From assembly GCF_025499605.1 (NCBI RefSeq), contig NZ_JAFMVC010000028.1:1-50879 (forward strand): 50,879 nt of DNA. The letters run 5' to 3'. Shown here piece after piece: positions 1 to 6,439 of this stretch (positions are counted from its first letter, which is position 1; every line of letters begins with the position of its first letter). The position numbers and the translations under genes were made by a program. This DNA is from Carboxylicivirga litoralis (GTDB lineage Bacteria > Bacteroidota > Bacteroidia > Bacteroidales > Marinilabiliaceae). The notes beneath the pieces were generated by a model. It did not search any database, had not been told where the DNA came from, and saw nothing but the letters and a program-made list of their open reading frames with translations.

Positions 1-86
1 TGGTCACTTTGGAGCGTCAAAGGGTGGTCAATTTCGTTCGTTAGACCTGGTCAATTTAAATCGTTAAGAGGTGGTCAACTTCAGCG
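1..86. mobile_element. End of an IS21-family insertion sequence (tandem terminal repeats)
   Basis: Four copies of TGGTCA[A/C][T/C]TT start at 1, 25, 48 and 72, with periods of 24, 23 and 24 bases. Multiple tandem TGGTCA-type repeats near the ends are a known feature of IS21-family elements, where IstA binds them. The transposase and helper genes would lie left of the window. The outer boundary is not certain; the last repeat ends near 86 and the IS tip is probably within the following 20-40 bases. Confidence 0.7.
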
Positions 87-92
87 TTTTTT

Positions 93-1166
93 CCAATAAG
101 CACTCTGCATTTAACCATTAAAAACAAACTCCTGGCGGAATCAGTAAAGCAGCTTACTCGCAAACGTTTATTAAACTTGGTTGTATTTTACCAGGCCTGT
201 TTAATTCGCCTGATAGATGAGCTGAATATCAAAGACTGTCCGTGTTCACAAAATAAGCAATGTCATGCCACTCATCTGGAGCCTTTAATAGAAAGTCTGA
301 CTGAGTCATTGATATTCATTAATGAGCAATATAAAGATTTTTTTGACCTCGAATCAAACCTTCCCAGAACTTGTGAAGATTATCATCGTGCAAACATTCA
401 GAAAAGAATCAAAGAGATTCTACAAAACCTTATTCAGATCTCAATAAGCGATCGATTACTCCATGTTATGCTACATCCATTAATGGATTTTGTTCAACAA
501 AAGAAAGCTGCTTATAGCTTTAATGACAAACGTTTCCTTTACCAATGGCTACAACACCTGGAGAACAACTGGATGTTTGTTTTTGATGCTAACGATTCTT
601 CAGTTGAGTTTTGCAAACAGCTAATTGAATGGAACCTCAACTCTCTTGAAACAATTGATTTCTTCATTGATTTTATCACTGAAAAATATCAGTTGGAAGA
701 TACAAAAGAAGACCAGTTACAGGTGTTGAGGTATTTTCAAAAGTGCTTTAAGCAGCATGTGGTTGTGAATAAAACTGGCTACCAGATTAATAAACCTTCA
801 TTAAAAGAAACGCTAATAAACTGGGTTGTACAGGAGATTATCTACATTGAAAGCACCTGTCATATTAACGATAGAAATGAACTCATAACTCAACCGGATG
901 ATAGTACAGAAAAAGTAAAAACCAATTTATCCGTTGCCCAATTGGGATGTTTTATTCGGCTCTGCATTGACTCTGGAATTTTTCCTGAAAAGAAAAAGAA
1001 ACAGCTAATTACCGTATTTGCAGAAAACTTCTCTACAACCAACCGTGACAACCTATCATATGGCAGCCTAAAAAATCACCAATACCATCCTGAAAACAGT
1101 GCCGTTGATAAACTAAAAAGTATTGTTTTCAAGCAGCTCAAACTACTACAAGAAAATAATTTTTAA
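93..1166 (+). pseudogene. Bacteroidota mobile-element protein, 5' end probably removed by the IS insertion
   Basis: The reading frame is open from about base 60, inside the IS repeats, to the stop at 1166, but it has no ATG near its left end. The first alternative starts are weak (TTG at 177; ATT at 117). Residues encoded upstream of 177 (…NKLLAESVKQLTRKRL…) look like genuine protein, so the natural N terminus was probably lost when the IS21 element inserted. The product is mostly helical, with no signal peptide or membrane segment. The last 70 or so residues (SVAQLGCFIRLCIDSGIF…) loosely resemble C-terminal regions of RteC-like proteins of Bacteroidota conjugative elements, but this is only an impression. 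Function unknown. The gene might still be expressed from a fusion start. Confidence 0.5.
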
Positions 1167-1210
1167 TTTTTTTTCAAAAATACATAAGCCTGGTAATGAT
1201 GTAATTAACA

Positions 1211-1245
1211 AGGGGTGACACAGGGGTGATGTCACCCCTGTCACT
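1211..1245. promoter_or_regulatory. GGGGTGA direct and inverted repeats, possible operator
   Basis: AGGGGTGAC occurs at 1211-1219 and AGGGGTGAT at 1222-1230. The second copy forms a perfect 9-bp inverted repeat with TCACCCCTG at 1232-1240 around a 2-base centre. The site is about 120 bases upstream of the small HTH gene and just after the truncated gene. A dimeric repressor or excisionase binding site is the simplest reading; with a 2-base loop it is less likely to be a terminator. Confidence 0.45.
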
Positions 1246-1315
1246 GTTTTCATATTTGTCTTTTACTTTCCTTTGTTCTCGTTCAAAATCAATCATCTAT
1301 TATCAGCTAATGTCT

Positions 1316-1354
1316 AACAGCGAAGTGTTCTAACAGAAGCGACAGCTTCGCTCT
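1316..1354. repeat. Degenerate direct repeat, left copy (flanks the HTH gene)
   Basis: The stretch AGCGAAGTGTTCTAACAGAAGC followed by a CGCT-rich end resembles 1667-1708 (AGCGAAGCCGTTCTATAAGAAGC…). The two copies bracket the HTH gene closely. The left copy contains a small hairpin, GAAGC-GACA-GCTTC (1336-1349), and its right end lies 13 bases upstream of the ATG. Confidence 0.45.
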
Positions 1355-1366
1355 AAAATCTAAACA

Positions 1367-1660
1367 ATGAAAACCGAGAACAAAAAGCTACTCCACGACC
1401 TCATCACTACCGATGATCTCAACCAATTCCGTAAATCACTTATGGGCGATATCGAAAAGCTACTCAAAGAAAGTATCAAACCAACACCCAAAACCTGGCT
1501 CAAATCCAACGAAGCCAAAGTCCTCCTGGAAGTCTCCAACGGCACCCTCCAGAACATGCGTAACAACGGCACCTTGCCCTTCACCAAAATCGGCGGTGTC
1601 ATCTACTACAATCGCGACGACATCCAAAAGATGCTCATCGAAAACAAACAGTCATACTAG
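1367..1660 (+). CDS. Excisionase/MerR-like helix-turn-helix DNA-binding protein
   Basis: This 97-residue protein has a short helical N terminus and, from about residue 43, a typical helix_turn_helix domain of the excisionase type: WLKSNEAKVLLEVSNGTLQN for the HTH, then RNNGTLPFTKIGGVIYYNRDDI for the wing. Such proteins are very common in Bacteroidota integrative and mobilizable elements, where they act as excision factors or local regulators. It starts the module that continues with the DnaD-like and DnaC-like genes. Codon use is richer in C-ending codons than in the PUL genes, which fits a different origin. It is bracketed by two copies of a degenerate direct repeat. No catalytic function is expected. 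Confidence 0.8.
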   Translation: MKTENKKLLHDLITTDDLNQFRKSLMGDIEKLLKESIKPTPKTWLKSNEAKVLLEVSNGTLQNMRNNGTLPFTKIGGVIYYNRDDIQKMLIENKQSY

Positions 1661-1666
1661 CATCTA

Positions 1667-1708
1667 AAAAAGCGAAGCCGTTCTATAAGAAGCATCGCTA
1701 CGTTTTAA
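1667..1708. repeat. Degenerate direct repeat, right copy
   Basis: Partner of 1316-1354; shares AGCGAAG, GTTCTA and AGAAGC in the same order and spacing. It starts just after the stop of the HTH gene. Its mirror position suggests duplication of a regulatory or recombination site, or a small mobile unit. Confidence 0.4.
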
Positions 1709-1730
1709 CAACTGAAACGTAACACTTAAC

Positions 1731-1785
1731 AAAGCTGTAAAGCAACTCTCCCTTTTTAAGGGGAGATGCCGGAGGCTGAGGTATT
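1731..1785. repeat. Interspersed repeat family, copy a
   Basis: AAAGCTGTAAAGCAACTC is followed by a CTCCC…GGGGAG hairpin and the tail GATGCCGGAGGCTGAGG. The same modules recur at 43936-43989, 49293-49345 and 49871-49945. This copy lies between the HTH and DnaD-like genes and overlaps the first codons of the longest possible reading frame of the latter. Confidence 0.65.
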
Positions 1786-1858
1786 GCATCATGAAAATCA
1801 TCAGCTTTTCAACTCAACAATTAACCACCCGGATAACTATCGGGTTCGACACCACACC

Positions 1859-2683
1859 ATGAACTACATCAAGCATTTAAACCAAATATTTGCCTTGATG
1901 GATCAGGTAAAGAGTTTTAAGTCATACCATATTAGTCTCTATCTGGCTTTGTTTAGACGGTGGAATATCGAAAGATTTAAAAATCCAATTAGTGTATCAC
2001 GCGACGATATAATGAAAACAGCAAAAATCGGTTCGCCAAAAACATACTCAAAAGCTTTAAAAGAATTGCAATCACATCACTTTATTCGATATGATCCATC
2101 ACACGATCCCAATGTGGGTAGTCTCATTAACCTGTTCACATATGAACAAGTTACTTGTTCCCTAGTTGGGTCAAAAATGCCCCCTTATATAAACAATATA
2201 AACAGTAAACAAACTAACACTCTTTATAAAGAGGAAAATTTTTCAATTTCTAATTCTAAAAAAAGTAACGATATGAAAAATACATCTGACATCGAAAATC
2301 AAAAATCATCCATCGAACATCATAAATCGCAAATCCAACATCCCCCTTTATCCCATATCCAAATCTACTTCCACGAAAAAGGCTATCCCGAAACCGAAGC
2401 CCAACGCTTCTTCAACTACTATGAATCCAATGGCTGGCTCATTGGTGGCAAAACACCAATGAAAGACTGGAAGGCTGCTGCCCGCAATTGGATACTCAAC
2501 ATCAAGAAATTCGAAAAGAAAGGTCTTGATGCTGAGCGGAGCCGAAGTACATATGACACTCGCAAGAAGCAGTTCCGTCAAAAACATCGAAAATCTAAAC
2601 ATCTCACATCCGAAAATAAAACATTCAGTCTTCGCCCAACATCCCCTCTACCCTCATCCTCCAATTACGACGAACCTCTTTAG
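1859..2683 (+). CDS. Putative mobile-element replication initiator (winged-helix/DnaD-like)
   Basis: With the ATG at 1859 this encodes 274 residues (MNYIKHLNQIFALMD…). A longer frame from 1766 exists, but its extra residues are encoded by repeat DNA, so I reject that start. The N-terminal 110 residues look like a winged helix (…SLYLALFRRWNIERF…SRDDIMKTAKIGSPKTYSKALKEL…). A low-complexity Asn/Ser/Lys linker follows, then a C-terminal block like those of phage replication proteins (EAQRFFNYYESNGW…MKDWKAAARNWILNI). The downstream gene is a DnaC-like ATPase, the classic partner of such initiators. The peptide LDAERSRS near the C terminus is encoded by a GAGCGGAGCCGAAG repeat, apparently inserted in frame. 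The role in origin recognition or helicase loading is inferred from architecture and neighbours. Confidence 0.65.
   Translation: MNYIKHLNQIFALMDQVKSFKSYHISLYLALFRRWNIERFKNPISVSRDDIMKTAKIGSPKTYSKALKELQSHHFIRYDPSHDPNVGSLINLFTYEQVTCSLVGSKMPPYINNINSKQTNTLYKEENFSISNSKKSNDMKNTSDIENQKSSIEHHKSQIQHPPLSHIQIYFHEKGYPETEAQRFFNYYESNGWLIGGKTPMKDWKAAARNWILNIKKFEKKGLDAERSRSTYDTRKKQFRQKHRKSKHLTSENKTFSLRPTSPLPSSSNYDEPL
2531..2550. repeat. GAGCGGAGCCGAAG-type repeat inside a coding region
   Basis: GCTGAGCGGAGCCGAAGTAC resembles CATCGAGCGGAGTCGAGATG at 49891-49910. Here it is translated in frame as AERSRS within the DnaD-like protein, between its conserved block and a basic tail. Confidence 0.5.
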
Positions 2684-2720
2684 CGTTTCGAACCATTCGT
2701 GCTAATTCGTGAAGAATATT

Positions 2721-2770
2721 ACCAAGCTGTAAATCATCTCAAATCTCATTACTCACATCTCAACTCTGAA
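2721..2770. repeat. Interspersed repeat family, copy b
   Basis: ACCAAGCTGTAAATCATCTC is followed by CTCATTACTCACATCTCAA, nearly identical to 43467-43514. It occupies the gap between the DnaD-like and DnaC-like genes and explains why the upstream GTG at 2699 is an unlikely start for the latter. Confidence 0.65.
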
Positions 2771-2773
2771 AAA

Positions 2774-3421
2774 ATGCATTACCAAATCAAAAACAACATC
2801 AACTACTACGATTTTTCTAAATCCCTCAACCTCATCACCCAAAAGGGCAAAGCCTTATATGGGCCTCATTTCAAACTATACGATGAAGATAGGCCCATCA
2901 TTAACAAACTATTCGCATACTTCATACACGACCCTGAAGAATGCAAACGACTTGGAATAAACCTACGCAAAGGCATTCTCATGCTCGGACCGGTTGGTTG
3001 TGGCAAAACAGCATTGATGAGGTTAATGCCACTTATCCTGCCCAATAACCAGCGCTTTCCACTTAAAGCCTGTCGCGACATTAGTTTCGAATTCCAAAAA
3101 GATGGTTATGATACCATCCACCGCTATTCTAAACGAAGCTTTAGCATCTCACCTGGGCAGCGTATTCCCAAAACACTTTGCATTGATGATTTGGGAGCCG
3201 AATCCAACATCAAACATTTTGGCTCAGAATGCAATGTCCTGGCCGAAGTCATTCTCAGTCGCTACGACTTATTCATTTCCGACAGGCTCATTACGCATGT
3301 TACTACCAATCTCAATGCGAAGGATATTGAAACACTCTATGGGAAACGAGTAAGAAGTAGATTAAGAGAAATGATGAATGTGATTATCTGGCCGGAAGAT
3401 AGTATAGATAAAAGAAAATAA
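2774..3421 (+). CDS. DnaC/IstB-like AAA+ ATPase (helicase-loader type)
   Basis: From the ATG at 2774 the product has 215 residues. It has a Walker A motif GPVGCGKT (about residues 72-79), a Walker B motif TLCIDDLGAE (about 134-143), an HVTTNLNA sensor-like segment and a C-terminal GKRVRSRLREM motif as in DnaC, IstB and related ATPases (arginine-finger region). The known role of the family is to load replicative helicase or assist a transposase; with a DnaD-like gene upstream, helicase loading for a mobile element is the better reading. The GTG at 2699 would add 25 residues encoded by a repeat, so I chose the internal ATG. It is the last gene of the left module; the PUL begins about 150 bases later. 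Confidence 0.8.
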   Translation: MHYQIKNNINYYDFSKSLNLITQKGKALYGPHFKLYDEDRPIINKLFAYFIHDPEECKRLGINLRKGILMLGPVGCGKTALMRLMPLILPNNQRFPLKACRDISFEFQKDGYDTIHRYSKRSFSISPGQRIPKTLCIDDLGAESNIKHFGSECNVLAEVILSRYDLFISDRLITHVTTNLNAKDIETLYGKRVRSRLREMMNVIIWPEDSIDKRK

Positions 3422-3571
3422 TTTTCAATCATCGTTTATTAAGAAGCTCAAAAGAAATCACACGAGACATAAAAACAACCATTCTTTGAAATGAAAGTGT
3501 GTACAGCTTTCCTAATTCATTCAATATGTTTACGCTGTAGAATTAACAATGAATATAAATCAAAACACTCT

Positions 3572-4198
3572 ATGAAAAAGTTCTTTACTACAGCCTGTGC
3601 TCTCATTGCCTTTTCTTGCATGTATGCACAAGTTAATATTCCGGTTAGCAATGGTGATATGGAAGATACAACACCCATGTATCAAAATAAGCGAAACGGA
3701 AAAAAGTGGTCAATTGAAGGTGGATGGTTCAACGAAAACAGTAAACCAAGTAAGTTAGATGCTGCAAATAGTGGCTTAGCTCCTGGAGAAGGGAGGAATG
3801 GCACTCAGGCTATTAAATCCAAAATAGTAGATGCTGAAGGAACCACTGCTCATGTTACTCTATCTTTTGGTGATAATGACATTAGTAATTATGGCCCTGG
3901 AACCTATAAGTTTTCATTTTACGTCAAGGCTTTAGATGCCGACAAAACAAGGTCATTATGGATAATGTGTAGTGCTATTGATGATAATAAAAAGGATATC
4001 AGCAGTGAAGTATTAACCCAAATTGATAAAGGTGGAACAGTTGCCTGGAAAGGATTAGAAAATGGTTATTTAGAGCAGTCAGTTACGGTAAAAATATCCA
4101 AAGATACACCTGTTAAATATTTGCGACTGCTGATACAACATGCTAGATATTCCAATACCTATTGGTTTGATGATTTCACCTTAACTAAATTGGATTAA
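3572..4198 (+). CDS. Secreted carbohydrate-binding-like beta-sandwich protein
   Basis: This 208-residue protein has a clear Sec signal (MKKFFTTACALIAFSCMYAQ). The ATG at 3572 was preferred over the one at 3491 because it places the signal at the N terminus. The mature part has the pattern of a jelly-roll CBM: IPVSNGDMED near the start (the usual 'feature, glycan-facing loop' opening), TYKFSFYVKALD in the middle, and WFDDFTLTKLD as the closing strand. There is no T9SS tail or lipobox, so it may be periplasmic or released. It is the first gene of the PUL, so glycan binding is likely, but no ligand can be named. Confidence 0.6.
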   Translation: MKKFFTTACALIAFSCMYAQVNIPVSNGDMEDTTPMYQNKRNGKKWSIEGGWFNENSKPSKLDAANSGLAPGEGRNGTQAIKSKIVDAEGTTAHVTLSFGDNDISNYGPGTYKFSFYVKALDADKTRSLWIMCSAIDDNKKDISSEVLTQIDKGGTVAWKGLENGYLEQSVTVKISKDTPVKYLRLLIQHARYSNTYWFDDFTLTKLD

Positions 4199-4287
4199 AA
4201 ACAGGGGCTTTATATGAATTGGCTAGAATGATAACTATTCGTTAATCAGTTGTGTGGCTGAATCTGAACAATAATTGGCCATTTTTA

Positions 4288-4298
4288 GGAATATATAG
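4288..4298 (+). promoter_or_regulatory. Shared upstream element (GGAATATATAG), 82 bases before the start
   Basis: TTTTTAGGAATATATAG here, CTTTGGAATAAAATAG at 5271-5286 and TTTTTGGAATAATACTAG at 12842-12859 look like versions of one element. The first two have GGAAT exactly 82 bases before their ATGs. A promoter or activator site is possible; co-duplication of the two genes with their leaders is the alternative. Confidence 0.3.
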
Positions 4299-4369
4299 AT
4301 GTATTTGATTTAGCACTCAATTTCTATGTTTGATTCAACAAATTTCAGTAATTAAAATTCAAAATCACT

Positions 4370-5149
4370 ATGAAAAATCTACTATTCTATTTAGTCTTTT
4401 CTGTCTTATTATCTGCATTTAGCATTGTTAATGCTCAAGATAAAATCACAAACATCACTGCACCCCATGAAGTTTCACCGGGCCAAACAGCGAAGGTTAC
4501 TGTCGAGTATAGCATTAGCAAGTCCAGGGATATTCTTGTAAATGTTCAGGAAAATGGGGGTGAATGGAAAAGTTATGCATGGGTGAGAGCTAAAGCTAAA
4601 TCAGGAAATGGCAAGCTAGACCTTGAGGTACCTGTAGGTTCGGATATTCCACTAGCCATCGGTGCTTATAAAATAGGTGTTACGTTGGTGCCGGTTGGTG
4701 GCAGCTACCCTGAACGACTTGATGAACGTACAATCGCAGATGTGGATGCTGTGTCAGCCTCAGTTAAAGCAAGGGAAATTACAGTTGCGGTAGACGACAT
4801 CATAAGTATAGTTGCACCAGATCAAGTTTCACCCGGAGAGAAAATAAAAGTTACCGTAGAATATGGAGCCACTGAATCGCGCGACATCCTTATTAATCTG
4901 ACACTGAACAAAGAGCCTTGGACAAATTATGGTTCGACCAAAATAAAAGCTGCAGCTGGTACTGGGAAAAAAGAAGTTGAGTTAACTGTTTCTAAGGATA
5001 TTCCCTTGGCTGCAAATGCCTATAATTTGGCTGTTGCTATAGTTCCGGTTGGTGAAAACTGGCGATCGAAACTGGATAGTATAATAAAAGGACAACTGCA
5101 TGCAGTAGCCCCTACTTCGGATAAAAAAAGCAGGAAAAAGAGAAGATAG
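4370..5149 (+). CDS. Secreted protein with two Ig-like repeat modules and a basic C-terminal tail
   Basis: The protein has 259 residues with a signal peptide ending near VNAQ. Two copies of a module of about 95-100 residues follow (about 26-120 and 143-242). Each opens with ITNITAPHEVSPGQ or ISIVAPDQVSPGE and closes with the pattern YKIGVTLVPVGGSYPERLDE or YNLAVAIVPVGENWRSKLD. Similar modules are appended to secreted polysaccharidases of marine Bacteroidota, where they act as accessory or binding domains; here they stand alone. The end is a basic tail (KKSRKKRR) instead of a T9SS domain. The next gene is a paralogue with the same leader sequence and module order, so this is a tandem duplication. 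Glycan capture at or near the cell surface is my inference. Confidence 0.6.
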   Translation: MKNLLFYLVFSVLLSAFSIVNAQDKITNITAPHEVSPGQTAKVTVEYSISKSRDILVNVQENGGEWKSYAWVRAKAKSGNGKLDLEVPVGSDIPLAIGAYKIGVTLVPVGGSYPERLDERTIADVDAVSASVKAREITVAVDDIISIVAPDQVSPGEKIKVTVEYGATESRDILINLTLNKEPWTNYGSTKIKAAAGTGKKEVELTVSKDIPLAANAYNLAVAIVPVGENWRSKLDSIIKGQLHAVAPTSDKKSRKKRR

Positions 5150-5274
5150 AGGCCGATTTTAAATCCGTGCTATTGTACTTACTTATAACTAAGAAAAAGA
5201 ATCCTTAAAAACAGTTGGTCAAAGGTTTTGGGGTCAAGCTTTCTTGTAAAATTACCTGTTTCTGACCATCCTTT

Positions 5275-5286
5275 GGAATAAAATAG
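5275..5286 (+). promoter_or_regulatory. Shared upstream element (GGAATAAAATAG)
   Basis: Second occurrence of the element described at 4288, again 82 bases upstream of an ATG. The preceding TTTCTGAC also matches 12831-12838. Confidence 0.3.
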
Positions 5287-5356
5287 TGCCATAAAAAGTA
5301 TCTCCAATTCCTAAGTTTGAATCAACAATTATCTAACAATTAAATTCAAAATCATT

Positions 5357-6328
5357 ATGAAAAAACTACTACTTTCATTTGCAACTGCATGTTTGCTATT
5401 TGCTTTTGGCAATGTTAATGCTCAAGAAATTACTAACATTACGGCGCCAGATCCAGTCGAGGCAGGTAAAACAGAAGTAGTCACGGTAGACTACGTGGCC
5501 ACTGCGCAAAGTGATATTGTTATAAATATTCAATCAACAGCAGACTGGTCTAATTATGGAAGTGCCAGAGTAACTGTTGAAGCAGGAACTGGTTCAGTAA
5601 ATATAAACCTAACCGTTGGAGCGAGCACTCCACCAGCCACAGATGTTTATAAAATAGGTGCTTATATAGCACCAGTAGGCGGTGCATATCCAGAACGACT
5701 TCACGAATTAAATTTATATAATATTGATGTTATAGCCCCAACAGGACCGATTGATCAATTAATAAGTCTCACAGCGCCAGAGGTGATTTCACAGGGAGAA
5801 ACAGTAACAGTCGCTGTGGAGTATGAAGCCACTGAACAACGAGATATAACTGTTATAGTTCAAGAAAATGGCGGGAGTTGGACAAAATACGGTGAAAGCA
5901 CTTTAACTGTAGAATCAGGAACTGCAACTGTAAATGTGAATTTAACTGTTTCAGCCGATATTCCGATTGCAACAGATGCATATAAGATAAGTGCTACACT
6001 TGTACCTGTTGGAATGGAATGGGAAGACCGATTAGATGAACTCATACAGTACAATGTAAGCGCGACAATTGCTACTACAATAGGAACTGAGCAAGTAGCT
6101 GCGGGGGTTAGTGTGTTTCCAAATCCGGCTAGTGATATAGTCAAAATTACAGGTGAAACTACTATTAAGAATGTTAGTATGTATGCCATATCTGGAGAGC
6201 TAATGAGCAATGTAAAAGTCAATGCACGTGAATATCAATTTGACCTAACACCATTTTCAAAAGGTTTATACATTTTAAATGTAACCAATGAAAAAGGCAC
6301 CTCAAGCATTAAGTTGGTAATTAAATAG
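5357..6328 (+). CDS. T9SS-exported protein with two Ig-like repeat modules
   Basis: The protein has 323 residues with a signal peptide ending at VNAQ. Two Ig-like modules lie at about 24-128 and 135-232 (ITNITAPDPVEAGK…YPERLHE; LISLTAPEVISQGE…WEDRLDE). The last 75 or so residues form a type A T9SS sorting domain: VFPNPASD, then VSMYAISGE, then FSKGLYILNV and a final KLVIK. Such tails direct proteins through the type IX system to the outer surface. It is paralogous to the gene at 4370; the pair share the modules, the leader TTCAAAATCA[C/T]TATGAAAAA and spacing. It is followed by a strong terminator, so the two probably form their own transcription unit. Confidence 0.7.
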   Translation: MKKLLLSFATACLLFAFGNVNAQEITNITAPDPVEAGKTEVVTVDYVATAQSDIVINIQSTADWSNYGSARVTVEAGTGSVNINLTVGASTPPATDVYKIGAYIAPVGGAYPERLHELNLYNIDVIAPTGPIDQLISLTAPEVISQGETVTVAVEYEATEQRDITVIVQENGGSWTKYGESTLTVESGTATVNVNLTVSADIPIATDAYKISATLVPVGMEWEDRLDELIQYNVSATIATTIGTEQVAAGVSVFPNPASDIVKITGETTIKNVSMYAISGELMSNVKVNAREYQFDLTPFSKGLYILNVTNEKGTSSIKLVIK

Positions 6329-6381
6329 ACCACTATAGATAAAGCAGAGGTAATTAGATCTTTATAAGCATAAAGCAAGTT

Positions 6382-6418
6382 AAAAGAGGGAAGCTATATA
6401 GAACTGCTTCCCTCTTTT
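6382..6418 (+). terminator. Rho-independent terminator after the Ig-like gene
   Basis: A perfect 13-bp stem, AAAAGAGGGAAGC (6382-6394) with its complement at 6406-6418, has an 11-base loop and a U-rich 3' arm. It lies between the T9SS Ig-like gene and the first putative glycosidase and would separate two transcription units. Confidence 0.8.
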
Positions 6419-6439
6419 ATAACAATTAAAAAACACAAG

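Noticed and set aside
1-86. Tandem TGGTCA repeats as a CRISPR array
   Set aside because: Units are only about 10 conserved bases with 23-24-base periods and no spacers of CRISPR size; the pattern fits IS21 ends.
1766-1858. Longer N terminus for the DnaD-like protein
   Set aside because: The additional codons lie in the interspersed repeat (GGGGAGATGCCGGAGGC) and in a GATAACTATC hairpin-type repeat, so the ATG at 1859 is preferred.
2699-2773. GTG start for the DnaC-like ATPase
   Set aside because: The extra 25 residues are encoded by repeat copy b; the ATG at 2774 gives a normal family N terminus.
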